A stretch of DNA of 64,000 nt, from NCBI GenBank assembly GCA_022769565.1, contig JALEJQ010000090.1:1-64000 (forward strand). The letters are read 5' to 3'. Both the position numbers and the translations under genes were made by a program. The notes beneath the pieces are model-generated. The model had not been told where the DNA came from, did no database searches, and worked only from the letters and a program-made list of their open reading frames with translations. The DNA is from Oscillospiraceae bacterium. Lineage in GTDB: Bacteria > Bacillota > Clostridia > Oscillospirales > Ruminococcaceae. Shown here in pieces: positions 45,345-55,651 of the stretch (position 1 is the stretch's first letter; each line of letters begins with the position of its first letter).

Positions 45345-45683
45345 ATGACAGTTTACGAAGAAATTTTTGAAGTTATAAAGGCAAGAAAAGCGGCTTTCGA
45401 CAACGGTACCGCACCCGAAAAGTCTTATACCTGCTACCTTTTTGAAAAGGGCGTTGATAAAATCTGCAAGAAGGTCGGAGAAGAAGCTGCCGAAACTATT
45501 ATTGCTGCAATAAATGGTGATAACGACGAGCTTATGAACGAGATTAACGACCTTATTTACCATGTAATGGTCCTTGCCGTAAATCAGGGACTTGAATGGT
45601 CGGACGTTGAGAAGGTTCTTGATGAAAGAAATGAAAAAATAGGAAATCTTAAAACATTCCACCAGACCGATAAAAATACTTAA
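45345..45683 (+). CDS. hisE: Phosphoribosyl-ATP pyrophosphatase
   Basis: 'SYTCYLFEKGVDKICKKVGEEAAETIIAAINGDNDELMNEINDLIYHVMVL'. Confidence 0.93.
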   Translation: MTVYEEIFEVIKARKAAFDNGTAPEKSYTCYLFEKGVDKICKKVGEEAAETIIAAINGDNDELMNEINDLIYHVMVLAVNQGLEWSDVEKVLDERNEKIGNLKTFHQTDKNT

Positions 45684-45790
45684 ACAGCAATTGTGTTTTA
45701 GTGTAACTATTTTTAACTCCTGTGAATAATATATATTGAAGATTTAAGGATTTAGTTCCTTTGCTTTAATATTTTTACAGGAGGTTTTTT

Positions 45791-46657
45791 ATGAGCGAAT
45801 TAAAGAGCGGCTTCAAAGAAGCTGTTTGCATTGAAGTTCAGCGCGTGTTTGACAGCTGTTCCGACCGTGACTGTATATACGAGCTTCCGGTAACGCTTGA
45901 TGAGGGCTCGCCAAGCATTACGCATGATATGGACGTTGTCAGAATACGCTGCACAGAGGTTGATGTGACCTGCATCGCCGTCAATCCTGTTCCTTTCAAA
46001 TCGGGATATTACGCAGTTGATATTACTTATCGGTTCAAAATAAGCGCCGAAGCATTCTCACAGAATTTCTGCAAGCCTCAGAACAGCACTATCCTCTGCG
46101 GAACCGCTTATTGGAACAAAAGAGTGATCTTATACGGCAGCGAGGGAAACGCCAAGGTATTCACCAGCGAGCAGGAACTCACATCGTCATCATATGAAAA
46201 GTCGCCACATAAGTGCTCTTGCTGCTGCGGAAACGTTGCAAGTATGCCCAAAGCAACTGTTCAGGCGGTAGACCCCATAGCTCTTGACGCAAAATTTGTA
46301 TGCGTACCGTCACATCACGGAAATCATGAAGGATCCTGCGCAGATGACGTTTTACCGGACTACGCAAGCCCTAAGCCACCGGCATATGAAAGACGGCTTG
46401 CAGTTTCGCTCGGACTTTTCTCAATAGTTCAGCTTTCAAGACCCGTATCGCTTATTGTTCCTGCATATGATTACTGCATTCCCTGCAAAGACTGCTCGGT
46501 AGGAGAAGTAAGCGAGTCGCCCTGCGACGTATTTGACAGAATGGAATTTCCCTCGGAACAGTTTTTTCCCAAGCCTGAATGCGATACATCAAAGTTAGGA
46601 AGCTGCAAATCATGCGTTTCCGATGCAGTAAATATAACCAACAGCGCTCAAAGCTGA
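45791..46657 (+). CDS. Cys-rich hypothetical protein conserved-looking in clostridia
   Basis: SD acaggaggttttttatg; 'KCSCCCG' cluster and many Cys. Confidence 0.7.
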   Translation: MSELKSGFKEAVCIEVQRVFDSCSDRDCIYELPVTLDEGSPSITHDMDVVRIRCTEVDVTCIAVNPVPFKSGYYAVDITYRFKISAEAFSQNFCKPQNSTILCGTAYWNKRVILYGSEGNAKVFTSEQELTSSSYEKSPHKCSCCCGNVASMPKATVQAVDPIALDAKFVCVPSHHGNHEGSCADDVLPDYASPKPPAYERRLAVSLGLFSIVQLSRPVSLIVPAYDYCIPCKDCSVGEVSESPCDVFDRMEFPSEQFFPKPECDTSKLGSCKSCVSDAVNITNSAQS

Positions 46658-46676
46658 TTTCTCAATACTTATAATA

Positions 46677-46723
46677 AAAAACGCAGTTTCTGCACCTTAA
46701 TGAGAGTACAGAAACTGCGTTTT
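46677..46723. terminator. Bidirectional terminator
   Basis: AAAACGCAGTTTCTG / CAGAAACTGCGTTTT. Confidence 0.9.
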
Positions 46724-46724
46724 G

Positions 46725-47840
46725 TTATTTAAAGTACATATAAAGCTGGCATTTTATCATTCCGTTGTATAATTTACGTCTTTTATCGGCAGTTTTTCCA
46801 AAAAATTTTTCAAAATTTTCATGGGGTGAAATAACAAAACAAGGAGAACTGCTGTTTGCAGCAAATTTCCTGCCCATTATGCTGTAAAGCTGTTCCGCTT
46901 CTTTAAGCTCAAGCATTCTTTCTCCGTAAGGGGGATTGCATATTGTTATTGTGTCGGGCTGATTATCGTAGTCTCTTACATCTGCCTGCTTTATTGTCAC
47001 TCTTTTCTGTATCCCTGCCTTGCGGCAGTTTTCCTGACTGAGAGCAACCGATTCCGGGTCAATATCATAACCGTAAGCATAAAAATCGGCGTCTTTCCTT
47101 ATTGAGTCAAGTGCCTGTGTACGTTCTTCCTCCCATATTTTGCTGTCGATAACATTCCATTTTTCCGAATAAAAGTGACGTTTCAGACCGGGAGCAATAT
47201 TGAGTGCTTTATACGCCGCTTCAATAATAAGTGTGCCGCTGCCGCAGAACGGGTCGCAAACGGTATTTCCGCTTCTCACATGAGCAAGGTCGATAATACC
47301 TGCCGCTAACGTTTCCTTTATAGGCGCAGCGTTTGAATTTCGGCGGTAGCCTCGTTTATGAAGTCCTGCACCAGAGCTGTCGATATAAATTATCACATTG
47401 TCATGCTGAATGCTGAACTGTATCTGATAAGTGTTTCCCGTTTCCTGAAACCAGCTTACGTTATATTTTGCTTTCAGCCTCTCAACAACGGCTTTCTTTA
47501 TTATGGACTGGCAATCGGGAACACTGTGCAGGGAAGAGTTGAGCGAATAACCTTTTACGGGAAAAATATCATCCTTGCCTATAAAGTTTTCAAAAGGCAG
47601 CGCTTTTACTCCCTGAAACAACTCCTCAAATGTTACGGCTTTGAACTCGCCCATTTGCACAAGCACTCTTTCTGCGGAAGCAAGGCATATATTTGCTCTT
47701 GCAAGAGTGGAAAAATCCCCGGTAAAAGTAACTCTTCCGTCGGTAACATTAATATCTTCGCCGCCTATTTTGGATATTTCATACTTTAAAACGCTTTCAA
47801 GCCCGAAATGACAGGGACAGGCTAATTTTAACTTTTCCAT
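46725..47840 (-). CDS. THUMP-domain class I SAM RNA methyltransferase (RlmL/YpsC-like)
   Basis: 'GNTVCDPFCGSGTLIIEAAYKALNIAPGLKRHF...TITICNPPYGERM'. Confidence 0.9.
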   Translation of the reverse strand: MEKLKLACPCHFGLESVLKYEISKIGGEDINVTDGRVTFTGDFSTLARANICLASAERVLVQMGEFKAVTFEELFQGVKALPFENFIGKDDIFPVKGYSLNSSLHSVPDCQSIIKKAVVERLKAKYNVSWFQETGNTYQIQFSIQHDNVIIYIDSSGAGLHKRGYRRNSNAAPIKETLAAGIIDLAHVRSGNTVCDPFCGSGTLIIEAAYKALNIAPGLKRHFYSEKWNVIDSKIWEEERTQALDSIRKDADFYAYGYDIDPESVALSQENCRKAGIQKRVTIKQADVRDYDNQPDTITICNPPYGERMLELKEAEQLYSIMGRKFAANSSSPCFVISPHENFEKFFGKTADKRRKLYNGMIKCQLYMYFK

Positions 47841-47914
47841 ATTTTGACCATCCTTTTCTGAGCAAAAAACAATGGCAGAGCACTAAAAAATGTAATCTGC
47901 CATTGACCTTGCTG

Positions 47915-50203
47915 TTATTCAAGAAAATCTGCAAGCTGCATTATATCAAGTTCAGCCGTAGATGATTTTTTTTCATTTTCTTTTTCTTTATTTTTCTTGG
48001 AGTGATCCACAGAACACATTTCGGGGATATTTGTACTCTTGTAATATCCGATGCTGCCTGTGGGGCAGTTTCCGCTTGCAAGCAGACCGGTTTCCGTACA
48101 GTAATACAATTCCTGAACATCATCGCATTCGGGGAATGTTTTATTTGTTCCCGAATCAGCAATGTCACCGAAAACATTTTTCCATACAGCGGACGAGCTG
48201 TAATATGTTCCCGTGGGTATCTCTTTAGGAATATCGTAACCGTACCATATACCGCTTACATATTCCGGTGTACATCCTACAAAGGAAAGGTCCTTCCAAT
48301 CCTGAGCTGTACCGGTTTTGCCTATAAGAGGAGTATTGGCGAGCTTAGCAGCTTTACCTGTACCGTTAGGACCTTCGATTACAGTCTGCATAAGCTTGTT
48401 CATTACATAAGCGGATTCTTTGCTTATTGACTGGATGGGAGTATATTTATGCTGTAGAATAACTTTTCCGTTTGAATCAAGTACCTGAGTATAAGACGTA
48501 GGGGAGTAGTATTTTCCGCCGTTTCCGAATACCTGATAAGCCGCAACAAGTTCTTTAAGCGTAAGTCCTTTTGTAAGAGCACCTACAGAAAGCGGAGCAA
48601 GGTCTGCGTCGCTTGCTACAAGAGTCGTTATCTGAAATTTATTCTGGACAAACTCAAAAACAGCCTGAGGTGTTTCCATCTGAATAAGCTGGGCAGGAAC
48701 TGTGTTCAGCGACCTCTGAAGAGCCTGGAATGTGAAATATCCGGCATAATCGTAAGTCTTGGAATTGTAGTTATAAGGCCATGTTCTCTTTAAACCTGTT
48801 TCTTCATCAAGAATTTCCGTAACAGGCTTGTTTGTAAAAATCGTTGACCATGTTATAAGGTCGTTTTCGACAGCGTATCCGTAAGAGGTAATAGGTTTGA
48901 TACATGAACCCGGTGAACGGGTAGCTCTTGTTGCTCTGTTGTTAATATTGGAGCCGGACTTTTCGCCTATACCGCCCACAACAGCCTTTATGTTGCCTTG
49001 ATAATCCATACAGATGAAGGCCGCCTGCGGAGGGTCTGTCAGAACGGTCTGAGAGAAGTTGGTGTAATCTTTAAATTTAGCTTCAACAGCTTCCTGCATT
49101 TCAATATCAACGGTAGCGTAGATCTCATATCCGCCGTTGTAGAGCTTATTGCTCGCTTCATCATAATCAATTCCGTAAAGGTCTTCAAAATCAAGAATAA
49201 CGTCTCTGATGACCATATCAACAAACCAGTTCTGGATGCCGTTGTTTTCATCGCTGTATCTGGCGTTAGGGTCAAGGAACTGCACATCTTCGTTTACAGC
49301 TTCTTCGTACTGAAGCTTTGAAATAACTGCGTTTTTGTACATTGCCGCAAGAACGTCTTTTTGTCTTTCAAGACATTTTTCTTTTCCGTAATAAACAGGT
49401 CGTCCTGTTTCATCATCAATATAATAGGCAAAAGGATTATACTCGTTAGGTGATTTCGGGATAGCCGCAAGACACGCTCCTTCGGCAATTGTAAGCTCCG
49501 AAACATCTTTACCGAAATATTTTAATGAAGCAGCCTGAATTCCTGCTGTACTTCCTCCGAAGCCGATATAATTAAGATACGCTTCAAGAATATCTGTTTT
49601 GGGACAGTATTTTTCAAGGGTAGCAGCACGGAATATCTCACGCATTTTACGTTCCCAATCCAAATCGTCATCGCCTGTAACATTTTTTACAAGCTGCTGG
49701 GTAATAGTGGAACCGCCCTGACGTCCCCACATATGCAGAAACTCATTTAAAAATGCAAGAAAAGTACGTTTCCAATCAACGCCGTAGTGTTCATAAAAAC
49801 GCTCGTCCTCGATATATACGAAAGCGTCCTGAACGTGCTGTGGTATCTGGTCGATAGTCACGGGGATACGGTCGGCGTTGCGGCTTATACTCTGGAGTTC
49901 AACTCTTGCGCCGTTTTGGTCATAACCGTAAATAAACGTTGTATAGTCAAGGTCAAGGTCGGACAAAGAAATATCAACTGCGTCCTGATCCACAAACTGC
50001 AGTACATAAACTGTCAGCGCCGCAGCAATGATAGAGCCTGAAATTACAAATATCAGAACTAAAGAAAGAAGCGTTGTGCCTATGATAGCAAAAAACTTCT
50101 TTACCGGGTGAATTTTCTTCTTTTTCTTTTTATTTTTGCTTTTTGAAGATGTTTTTTCGGGATTTTCATTATTGAAATCATTTGAGTTTTTATTTTGCAG
50201 CAT
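47915..50203 (-). CDS. Class A penicillin-binding protein (PBP1A-like)
   Basis: 'FVYIEDERFYEHYGVDWKRTFLAFLNE...GGSTITQQLVKN' transglycosylase and 'TRSPGSCIKPITSYG', 'GKTGTAQDWKD' transpeptidase. Confidence 0.93.
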   Translation of the reverse strand: MLQNKNSNDFNNENPEKTSSKSKNKKKKKKIHPVKKFFAIIGTTLLSLVLIFVISGSIIAAALTVYVLQFVDQDAVDISLSDLDLDYTTFIYGYDQNGARVELQSISRNADRIPVTIDQIPQHVQDAFVYIEDERFYEHYGVDWKRTFLAFLNEFLHMWGRQGGSTITQQLVKNVTGDDDLDWERKMREIFRAATLEKYCPKTDILEAYLNYIGFGGSTAGIQAASLKYFGKDVSELTIAEGACLAAIPKSPNEYNPFAYYIDDETGRPVYYGKEKCLERQKDVLAAMYKNAVISKLQYEEAVNEDVQFLDPNARYSDENNGIQNWFVDMVIRDVILDFEDLYGIDYDEASNKLYNGGYEIYATVDIEMQEAVEAKFKDYTNFSQTVLTDPPQAAFICMDYQGNIKAVVGGIGEKSGSNINNRATRATRSPGSCIKPITSYGYAVENDLITWSTIFTNKPVTEILDEETGLKRTWPYNYNSKTYDYAGYFTFQALQRSLNTVPAQLIQMETPQAVFEFVQNKFQITTLVASDADLAPLSVGALTKGLTLKELVAAYQVFGNGGKYYSPTSYTQVLDSNGKVILQHKYTPIQSISKESAYVMNKLMQTVIEGPNGTGKAAKLANTPLIGKTGTAQDWKDLSFVGCTPEYVSGIWYGYDIPKEIPTGTYYSSSAVWKNVFGDIADSGTNKTFPECDDVQELYYCTETGLLASGNCPTGSIGYYKSTNIPEMCSVDHSKKNKEKENEKKSSTAELDIMQLADFLE

Positions 50204-50432
50204 CTTATGACCATTTTCCTCGTGGGGAAAACGTCCTCCTTTCAATGGGTAAATAATATAAGAAGGTTTGAGATTATTCTTACAGAAATAATAAAAGGTT
50301 ATGTTATAATTATACCACATATTTATCGAGATGTTAAGTGTTATTTTGAATTGTAACTTATTTTTATTAATTTGTAAATCTTTATAGCCGATTATTATAT
50401 GCAGTTATAAAAAATGCCTAATAAACTATTTC

Positions 50433-50629
50433 ATACTAATTCCAAATCGTTCAATAGACAAAGACGGCAGATAGAACACAGCCAATAAGGTAACCACGTT
50501 TACCGAGGTAACAATAGTTACCTCGGAGAGCGACCGCCGCAAGGCTTGGTGCCTTGCAAGTGGAGCTTGACGCCGAGTGGCTGGATTATGGCTGTTGGAT
50601 TTGTCTATAGGTTGATTTGGAATTAGTAT
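50433..50629 (+). mobile_element. MITE-like element, copy B
   Basis: ATACTAATTCCAAATCGTTCAATAGACAAA ... TTTGTCTATAGGTTGATTTGGAATTAGTAT (imperfect 30-bp TIR); internal CCGAGGTAAC-AATA-GTTACCTCGG hairpin; no ORF. Confidence 0.8.
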
Positions 50630-50689
50630 CATAATAAAACAGCCCCACAAAATGCTGTGAGGCTGTCTGAATAATCAACGAACCGTCTA

Positions 50690-51886
50690 TTAATACGGAA
50701 TGATGCTAAGGAGAACGCCGGCTGCAACGGCAGAACCGATAACGCCTGCAACGTTCGGACCCATAGCGTGCATAAGAAGGAAGTTTGCAGGATTTTCTTC
50801 TGCACCGACTTTCTGTGATACGCGGGCTGCCATAGGAACTGCGGAAACACCTGCGGAACCGATAAGAGGATTAACCTTGCCCTTAGTAACAAGATACATA
50901 AGTTTGCCAAGGAGAACGCCGCAAGCTGTACCTAAGCAGAATGCAACAACACCAAGAACGATGACCATAAGGAACTTTTTGTTGATGATCTTGTCTGCTG
51001 TAGTAGTAGCACCAACGGAGATTCCGAGGAAAATAGTAATGATATTCATAAGCTCGTTCTGAGCAGTCTTGCAGATTCTATCAACAACGCCGCTTTCCTT
51101 AAAGAGGTTGCCAAGCATAAGCATACCTACGAGAGGAGCTGCAGAAGGAATAAGAAGTGCAATAACGATAGTTACAACGATAGGGAAGATAATTTTTTCT
51201 GTCTTGGTGACTTCTCTGAGCTGAGTCATAACAACAGAACGTTCTTTCTTTGTTGTAAGAGCTCTCATTATAGGTGGCTGAATAATAGGAACAAGTGCCA
51301 TATAAGTATAAGCTGCAAGAGCTATCGTACCTGTGTCAATATCATATCCGCCAGAGCCGAGGAGCTTGCTCGACACGAATATTGCGGTAGGACCATCAGC
51401 GCCGCCGATGATAGCGATAGAACCTGCTTCCTGAGGTGTAAAGCCAAGGAATGCAGCTCCGACAAATGTAAAGAAGATACCGCCCTGAGCAGCCGCACCG
51501 AGGAGGAAGCTCTTAGGATTTGCGATCAGCGGTCCGAAGTCTGTCATACAGCCGATACCAAGGAAGATAAGAGGAGGGAATATCTGAAGCTTTACGCCTA
51601 AGTACAGCAGGTCAAGCAGACCGCCTTCGTGCAGTATTTCACCGAAGCTAAGTTCTTTTCCTCCGCTTATATCAAAAAGCTCGGGGTGATACATTCCGGT
51701 AAGAGGGAGGTTTGTAAGCAGCATACCGAAGGCTATAGGAAGAAGGAGCAGAGGCTCAAACTTATGCTTAATAGCCAGATACATAAAACCGAAAGATATG
51801 AGAATCATTACGCAGGACTGCCAGGTCAGGTTACAAAGTCCGGAAGTTTCCCATAAAGATTGGAGTGTTTCGAGAAAATAACTCAT
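50690..51886 (-). CDS. oadB: Sodium ion-translocating decarboxylase subunit beta
   Basis: 'GIGCMTDFGPLIANPKSFLLGAAAQGGIFFTFVGAAFLGFTPQEAGSIAIIGGADGPTAIFVSSKL'. Confidence 0.93.
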   Translation of the reverse strand: MSYFLETLQSLWETSGLCNLTWQSCVMILISFGFMYLAIKHKFEPLLLLPIAFGMLLTNLPLTGMYHPELFDISGGKELSFGEILHEGGLLDLLYLGVKLQIFPPLIFLGIGCMTDFGPLIANPKSFLLGAAAQGGIFFTFVGAAFLGFTPQEAGSIAIIGGADGPTAIFVSSKLLGSGGYDIDTGTIALAAYTYMALVPIIQPPIMRALTTKKERSVVMTQLREVTKTEKIIFPIVVTIVIALLIPSAAPLVGMLMLGNLFKESGVVDRICKTAQNELMNIITIFLGISVGATTTADKIINKKFLMVIVLGVVAFCLGTACGVLLGKLMYLVTKGKVNPLIGSAGVSAVPMAARVSQKVGAEENPANFLLMHAMGPNVAGVIGSAVAAGVLLSIIPY

Positions 51887-51910
51887 ATTTTATAGCCCTT
51901 TCTTTAAAAT

Positions 51911-52285
51911 TTAGAATACTTTGGTACTTTCGCTGACACCCTGAATACCCCAAGCAGTTCTTCTTGAAGATTTCGCAGTTGATTTTCTTACACTTTTTAC
52001 GGTATAAGAATCGGACATAGCAGCAACAGCAGCAGCAATAACGGCAACGATCTCATCGCTTATACCGTCTTCAACTTCCATAGCAGGAGCCGAAGCAGAA
52101 GCAGGAGCCGCTTTTGTTTCGGGAACAGCCGTTTTTGTTTCAGCCTTCTTTTTACTGTTGCTCTTGATCGCGTCGAATATCTTACCCATCAGCCAAACAA
52201 AGAATATAAGCAGAATAAGACCGAGGAAAACGACAGAAATACCTGTTAGAACAACAGTTAAAACGTATGAGCCTTCCATTTGCAT
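51911..52285 (-). CDS. OadG-family decarboxylase subunit gamma-like
   Basis: Single TM, Ala/Pro linker, 'DGISDEIVAVIAAAVAAM'; next to oadB. Confidence 0.8.
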   Translation of the reverse strand: MQMEGSYVLTVVLTGISVVFLGLILLIFFVWLMGKIFDAIKSNSKKKAETKTAVPETKAAPASASAPAMEVEDGISDEIVAVIAAAVAAMSDSYTVKSVRKSTAKSSRRTAWGIQGVSESTKVF

Positions 52286-52557
52286 AAAAATATCTCCTTT
52301 AAAAAATATCTAATATATTATAACTCATTATGAAGAATAAAGCAAGAATTTTTTTGATAAAAATACAACAAATTTTTATATGTAGTTATATTAATATAAT
52401 ATTAATACAGTTTGTTAATTAAATTAATTCAATAAATAGCAAAATCTTTCAATTTTAAACAATTGTTTCAATACAATTTATAAAAATGAAACAAATAAAA
52501 TAAATTATGTATTATAATTATTTTTATATTTTAAAATGCAATGCGGAGGAAAATAAA

Positions 52558-53433
52558 ATGATAGCTATTCAAACAGCTGATCCTGTGGAAGAACTGCTTG
52601 CACCTCTTGAAAACGGAGAATTGGACATTTCTTTTTTCAGCAGATTATGGCAGAGCTTTCTGGATTATATCCCAACTCTTATCGCTGCGATAATTATTTA
52701 TATAGTTGGCTGTATAATCAATAAAATCGTGCTGAAACTCCTGGGAAGGGGATTGGAAAAAAGCCGGTTTGATAAAACGGTACACGGTTTTCTCCATTCT
52801 TTGGTAAAAATCGTTCTCTTCGGCTTGGTTCTCATTACAGTGCTGACAGTTCTTGGTATTCCTATGACTTCCATCATCACGGTAATAGGTTCCGCAGGAA
52901 TAGCAATAGGCTTATCACTGCAAAACAGCCTTTCAAACGTTGCAGGCGGCGTTATTGTTCTGATGGGAAAAATGTTCAAGGTCGGCGACTATGTAAAGAT
53001 CAATGGCGATGAAGGAACTGTTGAAGAAATATCTATAATCTGCACCAAAATAGTTACGGTGGATAATAAAGCAGTGTACATTCCCAACGGCACGGTTTCA
53101 AATGCAGTTATTACAAATTATACTCAGGAAAAAACAAGGCGTGTGGATCTTGTTTTCGGAATTTCTTACGACAACGACTCTAAAAAAGCAATTTCTGTGA
53201 TAAATGGTGTTTTAGCCCAAAATAGCAAGGTATTATGCGATCCTGCTCCCTTTGTGCGTATAAGCGCATTTTCGTCAAACTCGGTTGATATTACCATAAG
53301 GGCGTGGGTAAACTCGGCTGATTATTGGGACGTTTATTTTAAACTTCTCGAAGATATTAAAGATGCGTTTGATAAAAATGACATCGTTATTCCGTACAAT
53401 CAGATCGACGTTCATATGGTGGATAATAAATAA
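52558..53433 (+). CDS. MscS-family mechanosensitive channel
   Basis: 'GIAIGLSLQNSLSNVAGGVIVLMGKMFKVGDYVKINGDEGTVEEISIICTKIVTVDNKAVYIPNGTV'. Confidence 0.93.
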   Translation: MIAIQTADPVEELLAPLENGELDISFFSRLWQSFLDYIPTLIAAIIIYIVGCIINKIVLKLLGRGLEKSRFDKTVHGFLHSLVKIVLFGLVLITVLTVLGIPMTSIITVIGSAGIAIGLSLQNSLSNVAGGVIVLMGKMFKVGDYVKINGDEGTVEEISIICTKIVTVDNKAVYIPNGTVSNAVITNYTQEKTRRVDLVFGISYDNDSKKAISVINGVLAQNSKVLCDPAPFVRISAFSSNSVDITIRAWVNSADYWDVYFKLLEDIKDAFDKNDIVIPYNQIDVHMVDNK

Positions 53434-53448
53434 TGTTATTACACAAGA

Positions 53449-53491
53449 ACCGTCCGATAAATCAAACAAGGTTTATCGGACGGTATTTTTT
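53449..53491. terminator. Bidirectional terminator
   Basis: ACCGTCCGATAAA / TTTATCGGACGGT + T-run. Confidence 0.88.
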
Positions 53492-54252
53492 TATGCTTTG
53501 CTGTCGAGAAGTGCTGCCATATCGTAAAGTCCCGCAGATCTTCCCGAAATGAAAACTGCGGCGTTAACCGAACCTACTGCGAAAACTTCTCTTGAAGCGG
53601 CATGGTGGGAAAGGGTTATGACCTCATCTCTTCCGGCGAAAATTACGTCATGTTCGCCTACGATAGTACCGCCTCTTACGGAATGAATGCCTATTTCGTT
53701 CTTATCTCTCTTTTTGCGCTGGGAATGTCTGTCATAAACGTACTGACAGCGGTTATCCAGCGTTTCATTAATGGAATTTGCGATCATTATAGCAGTTCCG
53801 CTGGGAGCATCCAGCTTTCTGTTATGGTGCTTTTCAAGAATTTCAACGTCAAACTGGTCTCCGAGAATTTCTGCTGCTGTTTTTGCAAGCTTTATAAGAA
53901 GATTGATTCCCAAAGACATATTAAACGTGAAAAATACGGGGATCTGCTCGGAAGCCTTTTTTATTTCGGCAATCTGTTCTTCCGTATATCCCGTTGTTGC
54001 AATAACGATGGCTGTTCCGGTAGAGAGACAGTAATCAAGCAGCTTATCAAGAGCCGATGGGTGAGAGAAATCAATAATTACATCCGGCTTCTGAGGAAGC
54101 TCGGAGGGGGCGGATACGATAGGGAAGTCTGCATATTTCTCGGTCAAAACATCTATTCCTGCAATGACCCTGCAGTCGCTTCTTTCGGATATAACAGAGT
54201 TGATGACCTTGCCCATATGTCCGTTTGCGCCGCTTATAACAACCGATACCAT
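53491..54252 (-). CDS. dapB: 4-hydroxy-tetrahydrodipicolinate reductase
   Basis: 'VVISGANGHMGKVINSVI...EILEKHHNRKLDAPSGTAIMIAN'. Confidence 0.94.
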   Translation of the reverse strand: MVSVVISGANGHMGKVINSVISERSDCRVIAGIDVLTEKYADFPIVSAPSELPQKPDVIIDFSHPSALDKLLDYCLSTGTAIVIATTGYTEEQIAEIKKASEQIPVFFTFNMSLGINLLIKLAKTAAEILGDQFDVEILEKHHNRKLDAPSGTAIMIANSINETLDNRCQYVYDRHSQRKKRDKNEIGIHSVRGGTIVGEHDVIFAGRDEVITLSHHAASREVFAVGSVNAAVFISGRSAGLYDMAALLDSKA

Positions 54253-54272
54253 AATTTCACATCCAATTCTTT

Positions 54273-55163
54273 TTACTTGATAAGACCTGCGTTTCTGAGA
54301 GAAGCTGTCAGGGTGTCTATCTTGGACTGCTCCATTCTCAGAAGAGGAAGTCTGCATTCTCCTGCCTTCATGCCAAGAATATTCATTGCTTCCTTAACAG
54401 GGATAGGATTTACGTCGATGAAAAGATTGTTCATAAGGTCAAGATACTTGAGCTGAAGCTCTGCAGCCTTTGCAACGTTGTTATCAAGGCAATACTGAGC
54501 TATCTCATGTGTTTCTCTGGGAAGAATGTTGGAAGCAACGCTGATAACACCCTTTCCGCCGAGAGCCATAATAGGAACTATCTGGTCATCGTTGCCGCTG
54601 TAAACGTCAATATCATCTCCGCAGGCAGCTATTATCTTTGCAACGGTTGAAAGATTGCCGCTTGCTTCCTTGATTCCGGCAATGTTTCTGTGCTTTGAAA
54701 GGGTAACATATGTATCAACAGAAATGTTAACACCTGTTCTGGAGGGAACGTTGTAAAGGATAATGGGGATATTTACGCTGTCTGCAATAGCGGTGAAGTG
54801 CGCAATAAGTCCTCTCTGAGAGGTCTTGTTATAGTAAGGAGTAACAACAAGCAGAGCGTCGGCACCCAGCTTCTCGGCTTCCTTGGAAAGATCAACGGCA
54901 TACTTTGTATCGTTGCTTCCTGTTCCTGCAATAACGGGAACTCTCTTGTTTACCTTTTCAATGCAGTATCTGATACATTCAACGTGTTCTTCGTCTGTCA
55001 TTGTTGCGGATTCGCCTGTGGTGCCGCAGATAATGATAGCGTCCGTTCCGTTTGCGATCTGATATTCGATATTTTCGCCGAGAGCGTCAAAATTAATTGA
55101 ACCGTCAGCGTTCATAGGGGTAACGATCGCAACGCCTGCGCCTGTAAAAATCGTATTTTTCAT
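54273..55163 (-). CDS. dapA: 4-hydroxy-tetrahydrodipicolinate synthase
   Basis: 'GTTGESATMTDEEH...VTPYYNKTSQRGLIAHF...YNVPSRTGVNI...GIKEASGN'. Confidence 0.95.
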   Translation of the reverse strand: MKNTIFTGAGVAIVTPMNADGSINFDALGENIEYQIANGTDAIIICGTTGESATMTDEEHVECIRYCIEKVNKRVPVIAGTGSNDTKYAVDLSKEAEKLGADALLVVTPYYNKTSQRGLIAHFTAIADSVNIPIILYNVPSRTGVNISVDTYVTLSKHRNIAGIKEASGNLSTVAKIIAACGDDIDVYSGNDDQIVPIMALGGKGVISVASNILPRETHEIAQYCLDNNVAKAAELQLKYLDLMNNLFIDVNPIPVKEAMNILGMKAGECRLPLLRMEQSKIDTLTASLRNAGLIK

Positions 55164-55196
55164 AATAACACTCCTCGTAAATATATTTTTGATCTA

Positions 55197-55631
55197 TTAT
55201 AGCCATTGAATAAACGCCGTTTTATCGCTGCTGTTGTATCCTGCACGGCGGTAAAAGTTCAGCGTACTTTCTTTTTTAGAACCTGTCATAAGCATTATCT
55301 TGTAACAATTTTCCTTCTGAGCAATGCTTTTTGCGTAGTCAAGACAAGCTGTTGCAAGACCTCTGCTGCGGTAATTTTCATCGGTAACAACATTTTCCAC
55401 CAAAGCGTAAGGACGTTGGCTATGGGTAAGATTTGGAACTATCACGCAAACACAGGATGAAACTATTTTCCCGTCCTCTTCCGCAACGATTATGTGATGC
55501 TCCTTATCGGAAATTATCCTATTCCAAAGCATCAGTACATCGTCGGTCTTATCGGGGATCTCATTTCCGTGCAGCTGCGTATAAAGTTTCAATAATCCGT
55601 CCAGGTCGGAAGGTGTGATTTCCCTTATCAT
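55197..55631 (-). CDS. GNAT-family N-acetyltransferase
   Basis: 'VENVVTDENYRSRGLATACLDYAKSIAQKENCYKIMLMTGSKKESTLNFYRRAGY'. Confidence 0.9.
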   Translation of the reverse strand: MIREITPSDLDGLLKLYTQLHGNEIPDKTDDVLMLWNRIISDKEHHIIVAEEDGKIVSSCVCVIVPNLTHSQRPYALVENVVTDENYRSRGLATACLDYAKSIAQKENCYKIMLMTGSKKESTLNFYRRAGYNSSDKTAFIQWL

Positions 55632-55651
55632 TTACTTTCATTCCTTTGTTG

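Noticed and set aside
47358-47789. Plus-strand 143-aa ORF opposite the THUMP methyltransferase
   Set aside because: Antisense to a well-supported CDS, no SD or domain signal.
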